Shown here one piece after another: positions 12,075 through 23,492 of a stretch of DNA of 64,000 bases. A model generated the notes under the pieces. The model saw only the letters and a list, made by a program, of their open reading frames with translations, made no database searches and was not told the DNA's origin. Made by a program: the position numbers and the translations under genes. Within the stretch, counting starts at the first letter, position 1. Every line of letters begins with the position of its first letter. The stretch covers positions 25,926,065-25,990,064 of the forward strand of contig CM060685.1 of the NCBI GenBank assembly GCA_030686995.1, read 5' to 3'. This DNA comes from Artemisia argyi (taxonomy: Eukaryota > Streptophyta > Magnoliopsida > Asterales > Asteraceae).

Positions 12075-15000
12075 TGATGAGTGCTCAAACACTCATCGTT
12101 TTTAATATATTTAAACTGCCAAAACGCACAAAAACAATCAAAAAGATATCAAAATACTTAAATTATCCCAGGGATTGTGTTTTATGTGTTTTAAAAGCAA
12201 AATGTGCAAAAACAAAGAAAAAACGTACAAAGTTTGCAGTATTGGCAGTTTCAGTCCCCCGAGTTTCAAAACTTGTCAACTTTAGTCCCTATGCATTTAT
12301 TTTTAAGAAAAAGTCAACCCAAGGTCTTAAAAGTCAAATAAAGTCAAAATATCATAATTGGGTTGCAAGTTTTCAAAAATTACATGATTAGTCCCTAAAA
12401 ATCCAAATATGGCAAAAGTAGTCCCTGGGAATTTTTGAAATTGGAAAAAGTGGAAAAATACAAATTTGGTCCTTGGTTATTGGTATTTGGCATAAATTGA
12501 TCATTTGAAGAAGTTTTGGGAAGTTACATTTCACACCCCTCAACTTTGAAAAGTTTGCAAATATGGTCCTTGTGATTAACTTTTCCAACCGGACCCTTGT
12601 TATCCATTAAACCAAAAACCAAATACCCAATCCAACCCCTAGCCCAGCTGATCCCCAAGCCCAGTCCACAAGCCCACTTTTTTTTTAAATAAAACCTGGG
12701 CGTTGACCCAGGTCAAACCCCCATCCCCGACCTTCTTCTTCCCAACACCAAGCGCAAAACCAGGGTGACTCACACCCCCCCCTCGCCTTTTTAACTACTT
12801 CACCCCCCACAATTAATGTTCTCACCCACCAACTCCACCACCATTAATGCTTCCCCAATACCCTCACCAATACCACTAGTTTTGCCCCGTATTCAAATTG
12901 GCGCCAAAATGCCAATCAATGGCTAGGATGCATTGAAGATTAAACTGACGATGGGGATTTGGTCAGAAGGTCAAAGCAAAGTCTATGGGACTATCAGTTT
13001 TCAAAAAGTGGCCATGTGGAAGGCTTAGGATTTTAATTTAGGTCGATATATATAGTTTAGCTCATATGAGCTTGTATGGGTGTAAAATTTTCTTAGTTTA
13101 TTTGTAATTTCAGTTCATTTTCAATGTAATGTAACTCTTTTTATTAATGCAAGTTCAATTTGAAGTTTAATTTCCAATTTCACTTTTCTAAGTCTCATCT
13201 TAAATTTCCAAATTCCAATCAAGTGAAGTAATTTGTGTTTGAGGAACACAGAAGTTCTTACAAGCTCAGAAATAAGATATTACAAGTGTTATAAGCTTAT
13301 GTGAACACCTTCAATTCCATTTTCAATAAAAACTAAAAAAAATAAGAAAAATAAAAATAAAAATAAAAAGTGGTGATCATTGGTTGTATAAGCATGGAGC
13401 ACAGTGAATATTGGAAGGCTGTGGTTTAGGAACCTCAGGGGAGGGCATAGGATTGTTTGGTTTGGTCCTTGGTACCTACTCAATAGCTTGGAAGGCTTTG
13501 TAAGCTATCAATTCCTTCATTTTTACTCTCAAGTAGCTTAAGTTGTTTATTTTAGTTTATTGCATCTATAAATTAGCTTAGAGATTAGTGGTGATCATCT
13601 GTTTGAGTTTATTAATTGTTTAAGTGGTAATCTTTCCATTAACTGTTTTAAAAGAGGGTGTTTGGTTTTAGCTTGTTCAGTGTGTTCTAGCTGTGTATCT
13701 TAGCATCCATTAGTTTGTAATAGTTTGTTGGGTGTAATAAAGCTCAGGGGAACAAGAACTTTGGTACAAAACCTTGCAAAAGTCAAAATCAAGAGATTAT
13801 AATCACCACAGTCCACTATGGTGATTTTTGGAGTCCAAATCCCACAAATCCTTTTCATAAGTTAAAGTTTTACCCAAAGTAGTTTTAATATAGCTTATCT
13901 TAGCTTATTGGATCATTAAATCAGCTTCCCAAGTTCATAAAAGTCAAAGTGTGCAAAACTCTTTAAAGTCAAAAACCTGTTCCAGTCATTTTGAGCAATA
14001 TTGGGAGGGGTGTAACTTGTTTGATCTTAGTTGTTAGAAGCTGAAACTTGGTGTGCTTATTATCTACCACTTTGTAGATTTTTGTGAATTTTTCCAGATT
14101 TTTAAGAATTTGTTTGGTGGGTCCCACGAGGTCTCAAAGTGACCTGCAGGGCAACCTATCTGCCCTGCTCTCAGTTACCTCAGCCATACACCCAACTTCA
14201 TTGGTGGTTTGTGACTGACCCAGTGGGTCCCATAGCCTTTACCTTGCACCTTTCAACCCCCTCCTACCCAGGAATAAGGGTTGACCTTTTGTTTGACCCC
14301 AAAATCTGTGGACCTTACCTAGTTTGACCCATAATCTTTGTCCCTCAAACTGCTCAGTCAACAAATAAGCAAAGTGCTTATTTGTTATAATTGGCTTATT
14401 CAGGCCACCTATTAGCTTAATTGTTGCTTATTTGTGTTCCTTAGACTCAGAGAAACCAAGAAATTCAATTGTGGACCCCACATTTTCATTTTGAGCTTAT
14501 TAACCTTCACAGTCAACAAAAGTCAACTGTGAGGTGAATAAGCATTCCAAGTGCTTATTTCCAGGGGTATAGTAAAAGTGTCTTAATTAAAAGTGCTTAT
14601 TTTTATCTTATAATTAGTTTAGAAAAAGAAAAAAAAAAACCAAAAAACCAACTTTAAAAATAGTGATAGCTTCTATTTAATAGGATTTATCAATTTAATT
14701 TTCTTTATAATTAATTTCTAAATAATATATCACTTTTATATTTTTAGAAATTACAATTTAGGTTAAAGTAATTTTACAAATTTTTCCAGATTTTTATTTT
14801 GTCTTTTAGTGGTATTTCTAATTAATTTTAATTTAATTTAGTTTTAATTAATATTAATCAATTAAATAGCATAATTAGTTTTTAAATAGTATAACCTAGT
14901 TTTTATAATTTTGATAGCTTTTATTTTAGTTAAAATAATTTTATAAATTTTTCTAGAATTTTTACTGTTCATTTAATAGTATTCATAATTTAAATAGTTT

Positions 15001-15643
15001 AATTAGATATTAATTAATAAATAGAATAATAATTATTTAATTAACTTAAAAATACTTAGAATTAACTTTTTATAATTTTTTAGGATTCCCATGATGGTTA
15101 ATTAGATTTATAAAATTTTTCTTAACTTTCTAAGCCTTTTTAGTATTTTTAATAATTTTAATTAATTAAATTAGTATTAAATAGATAATTAGTAAAATAA
15201 TTAATATTAAATAATTAAATAGTGTAAAAATACTTTTTATTTTTCTTAAAATTTTCTTTAATTCATAGGATTGTAAAAATATCAAATTTACACTTTTACC
15301 CCTCTCAGTTCTTCAGTTGTACTTTTTGTACGGTTCATCAGTATACGTTTTTAATTAAAACGTATAATTTTAGGTTTAAGCTCAAATCCTTGTAATCCAA
15401 ATCTCAGTAATCCATCACATAGCTTTCCTAAGCTATATTTGTTATTAATTTCCAAATAATTTTGATCATAACCCTTTCCCGTGAATAATTACCCGATCCC
15501 TAATACGCTAAAGTCACATTTCACACTTCAACGGGATTTAACGACCCGGTGATACATTATATTACCCGGAGCATTGATATAGACTATTTGACTTAGTTGA
15601 CCATTCTTTGGTTAATTTAAGTTAGGTGGTTTAGCATCAATCA
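12075..15643 (+). mobile_element. 3' LTR of the second Athila-like element (3.57 kb)
   Basis: It starts TGATGAGTGCTCAAACACTCATC, an inverted repeat typical of Athila LTR ends, right after a polypurine tract. It ends ...AGCATCAATCA. Near the end, GGGATTTAACGACCCGG is shared with the LTRs at 39.6 and 41.8 kb. A TATA-like TATATATAG lies near 13047. The U3 part (12250-12600) repeats phrases such as AGTCCCT and GGTCCTTG. The 13.5-15.3 kb part is very AT-rich and holds no ORF. It is not the partner of the LTR at 2467-5109, which has a different sequence through most of its length. Confidence 0.75.
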
Positions 15644-16958
15644 GGGATCTACCCAAGGACATCTCCCATAGTTAGAATTAGAAGTCCTTAGGTATGATAC
15701 GAAAAAAAGGAGAAAAGAATGAAAGGGAAATAAGGAGTTGAAGAATTAAAAAGAAAAGTAAAGAAAAGGGTGAAAAGAAATAGCCCTCCATATGTTCAAC
15801 CTTAGGGCAGACACCGGGTTCAATACATATGCTACTGGTTGTTGCAAAAGACAACACCGGTATTGAAGATAAAGTCGTCATGGACCCAGTGACGCAATGC
15901 ACTAAACCTTCTTAACCACTCAAGTTCTCTTAAAAGGACTTGTTTCATTCTCACGGGGAACCAGTGTAATCTATCGACTTATCTCTTAGAGATAGTTGAT
16001 ATTGAAGCAGGAGACCCCTCCCTAGTCTCCGCATAGGAAACCTAAGTGTGCACTTATAGAGTCTAGAGCCTTGAGATACATCAAAGGTCTCTTAGGAACA
16101 CTTAGTATTTCTACAACTGGTGTTCTACATCAATGGACACCAGCTGTAAATTATCGAGTCCTTCACAGATCTAAGCAATCTGTTGAGAACGTTTATGAGA
16201 GGATTACTTATGTATTTCTCAATGATTGAACGGAAACTCCTGCCAGGGTCAACATCAAGCAGCCCTGACAGCAGGTCACTTCGGTAACCCCACAAGGGTT
16301 ACGCTTAGTGTTTGCGGTGGTTCCATAGCGGTCTACAGTCGTGGAGTGATCCCCAGCGACTCACCCAGTCATTGAGCTACTTAGTAGGTCTCATAAGCTC
16401 CTTCGGGAGTATCTGATATGGGAACGGCCTGGATAAGGATTAGAGGGAGTCTTCACAATATGCTGTTGATGAACTCTAATTCCTTATCTGTAAGTACCGG
16501 GTATTTATTGCTAACTGTTTACTTGCAGGTACCTCACTTCCATGATGATAGATTCCAACATGCTCATACATACATCTTGAAGCATAAGATAGCTCCCCCA
16601 AAGATCTCAGCACCACAAAGTTCAAAGAAAGATTCTACGTCAATCAAGAAGAATCTACAAAGTATAAAGACTTAAAGATCTCAGTTTATGAAAAGGAACT
16701 TCGTGCACGTGAAAGTATAAGTCCGAAGATGTATGAGTATGTTGGAATGGCGGACAACCACCACAGACGCAGGAGTGACGAATGGCAAACTACTTCATGA
16801 CACAATCATTACATCATCACCAAAGAACAAAGACATAGAGCAAAGTACATTCATTATCATTCAACAATTTTGAAGACGTCTAAAGTTTCACATGTCACAA
16901 GTCAACTACAAAGAAGAAGACGTCAAGCAACCGTGATGACCGACCCTTAGGGGGAGAT
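15644..16958 (+). other. Unassigned region, probably the 3' internal part of a Copia remnant
   Basis: No domain was recognised. The longest frame (16418-16675, 85 codons) matches nothing I know. The region ends in GAAGAAGACGTCAAGCAACC and a purine tract AGGGGGAGATT (16950-16959), which looks like a Copia polypurine tract leading into an LTR. The matching 5' LTR is not in the window. Confidence 0.35.
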
Positions 16959-17287
16959 TGTTGTGATCATACTTTTGTATTTTAGTCAAGTCTCGGTCAT
17001 TACCTTTTGTAATAGGTTGCTTAGTTATTTATCTCATTTTGTTTTATGTTACAAGGCTTAGGTACTAAAGTCCAATGGGCTTGAAAGCCCACGTTTAAGC
17101 AAGATGAGGGAGGAAGGGAATGTTGCCCTACTCCTCCCCTATATATACCAAGCTTATGTAAACATTTCATTTTGTTGGTTATTTGAATACATTAAGGAAA
17201 CTCTTGCAATTTATCTTCTCTCATTTCTTATAATCAACCATCTCTCATTCTCATCTCATTTCTTTCATTATCATACTTGTGTTTACA
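16959..17287 (+). mobile_element. Probable Copia 3' LTR (about 330 bp)
   Basis: TGTTGTGATCATAC follows the purine tract GGGGGAGATT directly. A TATA box TATATATA is at 17140-17147. A TG...CA end is plausible at GTTTACA (17287), but the end is uncertain. Only one copy is present, so the element is partial or a partner is missing. Confidence 0.5.
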
Positions 17288-17882
17288 TAAATGGTGACCT
17301 AACAGGTTTAGTCGATCAATATTTGATTTTAGAAATGAAAATTGGGTTAAAGGTTTGGGCCGAGTGGGTTGATGAATAGTAATTGGATGTTGGGCTGAAA
17401 TTTATTAAAGGCCCGTTGATTTATAATTAGTTTTAATTAAGTTTAGTAAGTTTTTAATATTTCGTTAAACGCGTCGAGAACTTGTTTTGTCGTTTGGTAA
17501 ATTTTGCAATATCGTAATCGTGACCATTTTAATATAATAAGAAAATTTTAAATTTTCTCCGTAAAAATGGTGATTACAATAATGACAGAGATTAATATAT
17601 AATTAATCGTTATTAATTATATGGATTTTTGCGAGGTTTTACACATACAACTTCATAACATTGGTTTTATAAAACATTTTTATTACCAGTTTACTAAGAG
17701 TAAAATAACAAAGTTTTGATTGAGGTATTGAGTTCATTAATTAAAGAATTACCAACAATTATCATGCACGGGGTGCATTTAAGATACATTTAGGTAAAAC
17801 TGATAATTATTTAAAAAATTAACATTATATCGAAAAAATCCATGGGGTGCACGTGCACCCGCGGGCACCCCCTTGGCTCCGT
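17288..17882. other. Intergenic stretch with a transposon scrap
   Basis: No gene. Bases 17644-17764 are nearly identical to 28965-29086 inside the LARD-like element. GCACCCCCTTGGCTCCGTCCCTG at 17865-17887 read in reverse (CAGGGACGGAGCC...) resembles a hAT terminal inverted repeat, but no matching left end was found. Confidence 0.45.
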
Positions 17883-18817
17883 CCCTGGACTGGTTGCAAA
17901 GTCTTGCACCATTCATCCTTTTGACTGAGGTTCGTTAGTTTTCGTTGTTAACCCCTAGTGTATATAAAGCATGAGGGCATATTAGTCCTTTCGCTAACGT
18001 AATAAAAAGAGTAACGATCATTAATTTTAAGGACGAAAGATGCAATTTGTGTAAACCAAAAGAACTAAAGTTGGATTTAACTCAAAATTAAACAAAATAA
18101 AGTGACAATGAAAAAATGTTATTCTTGAGACTAGGAGGATGAGCATAACCAAACCACAAAAGTAAATAAATAAATAAAAACAAAACAAAAATTAACTGAA
18201 AAAATCGATTCAAAGAAGAAAAATTAAAATTTTTGTTTTTTAAAAATGATAAGCCTTTTAATTTCAGTTTTCACTAAAAAATCAAATCGAAATAACCACA
18301 CAAAACCGATTCACCATCAATGAAAATATTAAAAATTTTATTTAAATTAAACTCAGTTGTAAATATTCTGTTTTACACATTTTTGAATTAATCATTCAAA
18401 CACGTATTATTGGTGAATCATGGTAGGAAATTTTCTCAAAATATACTAAAAGAAGAATTTGAAGTTTTTCTTTGAAATACCAAATTTTTGAAAAATCAAA
18501 TATTTATAATAACCGAAAAACCTTAGAAAAATGAAAAATAAACCTAAAATTCTAGAAAAATAAACAATATAAACCAATTGTATTTTTCAAGTTCTTCTTA
18601 GACTTAAGACTGACATATTTTTCATTTTTCTTTAATTTATTTTTGAGTTGATTATGAATTTAGTCCTTTAAGTTTATACAAATTGCACCTTTCATCCCTT
18701 AAAATTAACAATCATTACTCTTTTTGTTGCGTGAAAAGCGAAAAGAATAATATGCCGTCATGCTTTGACGGACGTCTGTTAAAAGGATAAATTGTGCTAG
18801 ATTTTGCAACTACAGGG
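17883..18817. repeat. Fold-back element with inverted arms of about 165-200 bp
   Basis: The left arm, 17883-18080, starts CCCTGGACTGGTTGCAAAGTC and runs to GGACGAAAGATGCAATTTGTG. It is the diverged reverse complement of the right arm 18655-18817 (TTTAGTCCTTTAAG... to TTTTGCAACTACAGGG). The spacer of about 575 bp is AT-rich and has no ORF. The arms also share the CATTACTCTTTTT / AAAAAGAGTAACGATC block. It looks like a MITE or fold-back transposon; the target duplication is not clear. Confidence 0.6.
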
Positions 18818-18887
18818 AGGCATGTTGCAAAAGGTTTCAAAAAAACACGAAAGATGTGAACGAAATATGTCAGTATGCTATTTGTGA

Positions 18888-18918
<31 letters not shown>

Positions 18919-19184
18919 CAACTCATTTTTGGTATAAATGTAGAATAATACAACTACCATATACATCACAAACTAATGTCTATCAAAAAGGTCTCTTGTC
19001 GCTATATGATCACATAGTTTATAAAATAGAAAAAAATAAAAATAATAACAGTATATATTACGTTGCATGGGAAATTATAAAATGGAAAGATTTCTAATCA
19101 AACAAGTAGCTAGCTTATATATACAAAACCTCCCTACCATAATCTCATAGAGTAATACTGACCTAACATTTTAATTAACTCTCT
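18818..19184 (+). promoter_or_regulatory. Upstream region of the SSL-like gene
   Basis: It contains a T-run of about 28 (18891-18918) and, about 60 bp before the ATG, TATATATA at 19116-19123 in the context CTTATATATACAAAACC. This is a plausible core promoter for the gene at 19185. Confidence 0.45.
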
Positions 19185-19625
19185 ATGGAGTCAACTCGTT
19201 CATCCTCACCAAACTCACCACCAAACCCGGCCCAAACAACTAGTTCATCATCATGGCGTAGAGATTTATTAATCACGTTGGTTTGCACTGTTGCAATAGC
19301 ACTACTTCTAGTCCAGTACGATAACTTTGATGCAGCTGCCTATCCATCCGAAGAATTGGCTAAGAAGCCAGTTTTTGAAGTGCCTCGTGTCAACTCACAT
19401 GTGCTACATGGGTCCGAAAAGGTTGGCGAGGGACAGTTGCTCGGGCCAGAAGATATTGTTTATGATCGAAATTTAGGTGTTATTTACACGAGTTGTAGTG
19501 ATGGCTGGATTAAACGAGTTAGACTGAGTGACTCTGAGGTGGAAGATTGGGTTAACACGGGTGGTAGGCCGCTTGGACTCGCTCTTGGTTACTCGGGTGA
19601 AGTTTATGTTGCTGATGCTTATAAG
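19185..19625 (+). pseudogene. Strictosidine-synthase-like (SSL/APMAP-type) gene, exon 1
   Basis: 147 codons, followed by a GT donor (AAG|GTTAGT at 19625/19626), phase 0. The N-terminus is Ser/Pro/Thr-rich. A hydrophobic segment at about residues 28-45 (LLITLVCTVAIALLLVQY) is a signal anchor. The start of the six-bladed beta-propeller follows: LLGPEDIVYD, YTSCSDGWIKRV, and GRPLGLALGYSGEVYVADAYK. Plant SSL proteins of this type are membrane-anchored, secretory-pathway relatives of strictosidine synthase and animal APMAP; most lack alkaloid chemistry and their substrates are unclear. The continuation exons are at 22787 and 23028, but the middle exon that should encode roughly 110 residues (GLL... 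to ...RCRKY) was not found, so the gene is probably broken. Confidence 0.8.
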
Positions 19626-20112
19626 GTTAGTCTTTAAGTTGTAATCAAGAAATATATAAGACCATCGACACCATATTTTGTGCATCAACGGAGGGGTGTG
19701 CAATAGATGCCATCGCGCAGGGCCTCCATTAAAAAGACGACACATTTTATTAGTTTAACATATAAATACGTATAATATTAAACATATATGAGTCTTATAA
19801 TTCAAGTTTATATGTAACTTTTCTTTAGTTTACAAATGGATAGGGCCTCTTTGTTTTTATTGCCTAGAGCCCGTGCATCAATCATTTACAAGATAATGTG
19901 AACAGCCTCTTCATATAAACCAGACAACTTAAACTCATATTTGTAGTTGTATCGATCTGTATAAATGAGGCGGTTGTGAGTCAACCTCACATTTTTATTA
20001 GAAAATTCAAAAATACATGTTCAGGGAAAAGAAAATAAATAAAAATTAAAATAAAAATAAAATCCTATTTTAAGATGGATGATAATTTTACAACTTTTGC
20101 ATAACGTAACAT

Positions 20113-20205
<93 letters not shown>

Positions 20206-21190
20206 TTGTGAAATTTATCTGCTATCATGGGTGCTTTCCATTTTAATTTGGTTAAGAGTTCGAAACTTCCAATCATTTTCTTTCATGCGCTTTGAGTGTT
20301 TTTTCCCATGAATCATATAATAAATCCTGAAGATACTAATAATGAACAATTTGATAAATTTGAAAGTATAGAGTGATCTAGTTTGCGCGGCTTTGGGGTT
20401 ATGTCTACTAGAATAACAACCTATAAATGTACTAAGATATTAAATTTAAGCAATACAAATCAATAAGCGTGCTTCTTGTACAAACAAATTTAGCACAAAA
20501 AATTCTCTTCTAAATTATAGTCAACATTTTTTTTTAAGTTAATATAAAAATCAAAATATTTATTGAAACTTAAGTAAACAATTAAAGCATTTGACATTTG
20601 TTTTTCCTTCACAATAAATTATTTTAATATAATACAATTACTAAAAGTTGTAAATTATCTTTCTTATTAAAGTGCTGCAAAATAAGTTCATTTCACATGA
20701 AATGGACAATCACCAAAATAAATAATGTAAAAGGTCAAATCTTGTCATGAAACGAAGAAACTAATTCAAGTCACAGTTTTCGTTTAAACACACCAATACA
20801 CAAAGAAATAACATTGACAAAAATAAAAACCTCCTTTCACACCTGATGAGGGATCAAATCCAATAGCTCACATCCCCTGACTTCAAAAACAACTTTAGAG
20901 AATCTTTCTCCGATGTTGAGATATTGTTACACCCGGTCTAATTTTTAGCTTTTTATGAATGAGTCCGTTTGGTTTTTACTAATGGGAGGTTGAGTAGCTC
21001 TACAGTAAATTGTTAACGAAGTGTTTTGCAAACCAACCCAACCCGATATCACATGTTTTGAACCTACTAAAAAGTCACAAATTAAACCCACCAAACCTAA
21101 GTTCTCCCAAATTCAATGATGTTGCTAATTCACAACAAATTGAGTATTTAGCCACTACAAGTTGTTTTCTAACTTTGTGTTTCCATATAG
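19626..21190. other. First intron of the SSL-like gene, AT-rich, with a TA microsatellite
   Basis: No coding segment was found, including any trace of the missing SSL exon or of a 5' HIPP exon. It contains the (TA)n tract at 20116-20204 and AT-rich sequence, then intron-like sequence ending in CATATAG just before the HIPP exon. Confidence 0.5.
20116..20204. repeat. (TA)n microsatellite, about 89 bp
   Basis: Uninterrupted alternating TA inside the SSL intron. Confidence 0.95.
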
Positions 21191-21578
21191 ACAGTTGAGA
21201 TTAGAGTAAAAATCGATTGTGAAGGATGCGAGAGGAAAGTAAGGAGATCAGTTGAAGGAATGAAGGGTGTGACATCAGTAAGCATTGAGCCAAGACAGCA
21301 CAAGCTCACAGTCGTAGGGTACGTTGAACCCCACAAGGTTGTATCTCGTGTGGCACACCGAACAGGCAAGAAGGCGGAGCTCTGGCCCTATGTGCCATAT
21401 GATGTCGTGGAACACCCTTATGCTCAGGGTGTGTATGACAGGAAGGCACCATCAGGGTATGTGCGGTACAATCAAGACCCGAACATGAACCATTTGACCC
21501 GTGCCACCTCAACTGAGGTTCGGTATGTACACCACTACTTTTAGTGATGAAAACACTGGTGCATGTGCTATCATGTGA
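21191..21578 (+). pseudogene. HIPP-like metal-binding protein gene, last exon only, frameshifted
   Basis: After an AG acceptor (CATATAG|ACAGTTGAG) comes TVEIRVKIDCEGCERKV, a heavy-metal-associated (HMA) fold with its copper/zinc-type CxxC (CEGC). GYVEPHKV, KAELWPYVPYDVVEHPY and YDRKAPSGYVR follow; all are hallmarks of isoprenylated plant metallochaperone-like proteins. The frame stops at TAG 21542-21544 after EVRYVHHYF. Reading one frame over from about 21524 gives TTTFSDENTGACAIM and a stop at 21576-21578. CAIM is the expected CaaX prenylation box. The cause looks like a 4-bp duplication in CGGTATGTACACC. No first exon was found, so this is a 3' gene fragment sitting where an SSL exon should be. 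Confidence 0.85.
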
Positions 21579-22327
21579 TGCCGAATGTACGTGTTTACAA
21601 CAATTAGACCTTTAAGCCAATTCTAGATTATTGTCGTTTTCGTATATTAAGAAAAGCTCAAGAGCTTTAAATTCTGTTTTGTTGTGTAATTTGTCTGTCT
21701 TCAAATATTATTTTAGATGTTGGCTGCATTATTGTTGTATATTATTGATTGAAAATATGTGCAAAATACGATAAATAAACCGAGTCATGTGGAAAATAAT
21801 GGTACTACAGTATAGGGTATGTTATAGCCCAAAACATATGTTTATATCTTCTCATACTCGGTTACTCATACATGGTTTTGGTTTTGGTTTTGGTTTTAAT
21901 TTCGGTTAAATTGCTATATATAACCCGCTCGACTTCTGACCAAAGTTAACATGATAATAGCATTGTTTTAATTTAACCAAACATCTAAAAGACAAATGAT
22001 TTTATATGAAAATCTACCAGGAAACAAGCTTAACATGATACTCACACTATTTTATTTGATATTTACATCACTTTGTACAAGCTGTATAGCATAGCGTAAA
22101 AGTATAAAAAATTGCGGTGTGATTATCAATACTCGTAAACATATCGCTTGTCCAAATACAGTATCATATAATGATCTTATATTTGTCGTTATCTTATAGG
22201 GAAAATATCTTACTGTCGGTCAAATATTTTGATTTGAAATGTTGGTTGAAAATGCCTAGAATCAAAATGCAAAAGCACTTTGCATGATGAATGAATGCTA
22301 GATGTAAATGGGACCATGACTTTGATG
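21579..22327. other. Noncoding region after the HIPP fragment
   Basis: Probable former HIPP 3' UTR, then AT-rich sequence with a short GGTTTT run (about 21873-21898). No coding signal. Confidence 0.4.
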
Positions 22328-22335
22328 TGTGTATG

Positions 22336-22700
22336 CAAGGTTTTAAAACCCGGGTCGACCCGGCCGGGTTAACCGGTTCGACCGGTTCCGGCCGAAAAAA
22401 CGGGTCAAAACAACCCGGGTTTCTAAAACCGAGTTAACCGGTTTGACCCGCCGGGTTTTGAGTGACCCGTGTCAACCCGGTTCTCGAAACCCGGCCGGGT
22501 TTCATTTTCTCAAAAAATCTTAATAAAAACCCGGGTTGACCCGGTGGTCGACCCGGCGGTCGAACCGGTTGACCCGGTCAAAAAAAAAAAAATAATAAAT
22601 CGAAAACCGGGTTGACCCGGCGGTCCAACCGGTCGAACCGGTTGACCCGGTGCCCGGTGACTCGACCGGGTCGATTTCGAACCCGGTTTTTAAAACATTG
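22336..22700. mobile_element. hAT-like MITE, 365 bp, with 8-bp target duplication
   Basis: The ends are CAAGGTTTTAAAACCCGGGT and, inverted, CAATGTTTTAAAAACCGGGT. Direct 8-bp repeats TGTGTATG flank it at 22328-22335 and 22701-22708. The interior is GC-rich with many CCGGGT / ACCCGG / AACCGG palindromic repeats and no ORF. Eight-bp duplications and CA-ended inverted repeats are the hAT signature. It lies about 90 bp before the next recognisable SSL exon. Confidence 0.85.
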
Positions 22701-22786
22701 TGTGTATGGACTTTTTGCCAAACTCATGTTAAGGGATCACCTCAACATTTGATAATTATTTTCTATTTTGTGTTGTTGGTACTTGG

Positions 22787-22903
22787 TACTACATACAAAG
22801 GGAAAAAGAGGGATACATTGACGTATTCATTGATAGGCTAGTTGGCCTGCCCGACAATATTCGTTATGATGGTGAGGGACAATACTGGATTGCGATTAAC
22901 ACA
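22787..22903 (+). pseudogene. SSL-like gene, third coding segment
   Basis: The in-frame stretch [18 protein letters not shown], then [21 protein letters not shown], ends at a GTAAGT donor (22904), phase 0. [11 protein letters not shown] is the most conserved SSL/APMAP phrase. The left boundary is not at a clear AG acceptor: sequence before TACTAC reads GTW rather than the expected RCRK, so the start of this exon may have been lost together with the middle exon. Confidence 0.8.
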
Positions 22904-23027
22904 GTAAGTTATTCATTTATATTTTGTATAACTGAATCCGTTTTACATAGCATTAGAATCAGTTGAATCAATCGCAATCCCAACCATCAACACTCAACTT
23001 ATTTATGGACTTTATTATTTCTGGTAG

Positions 23028-23315
23028 GAGCATACATACGGTTGGGATCTAGCACGCAAATATCCATATCTCCGTAAAGTTTTTGCATTGTTGGAGAAGT
23101 ACCAAAAAAGACCTTTAGTGGAGAAAAATGCAGGTGCAATCGTAGTGGATTTGGATGGGAAGTTGGCCGAGCGATACTATGAACCTGAATTGACATTAGA
23201 CACAACTAGTACACAGATTGGGGAACATCTATATCTAGGAAATTTGATGACGTCCTTCATTACTCGTCTCAACCTCACTCAATATCCAGCTACTCCATCC
23301 TCTTTGACAAACTGA
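23028..23315 (+). pseudogene. SSL-like gene, last exon
   Basis: It opens after GGTAG with EHTYGWDLARKYPYLRKVF and ends ATPSSLTN before TGA at 23313-23315. Phase 0 matches the donor at 22903. DLDGKLAERYYEPEL, then IGEHLYLGNLMTSFITRL, is the final propeller blade of SSL proteins. No stop or shift is seen in this exon. Confidence 0.85.
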
Positions 23316-23492
23316 TTACCGCTCAGTGTTTGCTTCTTCTGTCTCTCAGTTTTAAATGCTACTTCTGCTTAAGTAGCTACGTCTAAAATATAATCTACAT
23401 TGGGATAGGCTGTAATCTTATGTCAAATGATACATACATCAGAATGATGTAGGGTAAAAATAAATTTCATTCTGGGAAGCATTTGATGTATA

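Noticed and set aside
12074..12391. 105-codon ORF
   Set aside because: It is the 5' part of an Athila LTR and has no motif.
2467..15643. A single intact Athila with LTRs 2467-5109 and 12075-15643
   Set aside because: The two LTRs do not align over most of their length and no PBS follows the first.
18715..18969. 84-codon minus-strand ORF with poly-Lys
   Set aside because: It reads through the T-run and the fold-back arm; no coding support.
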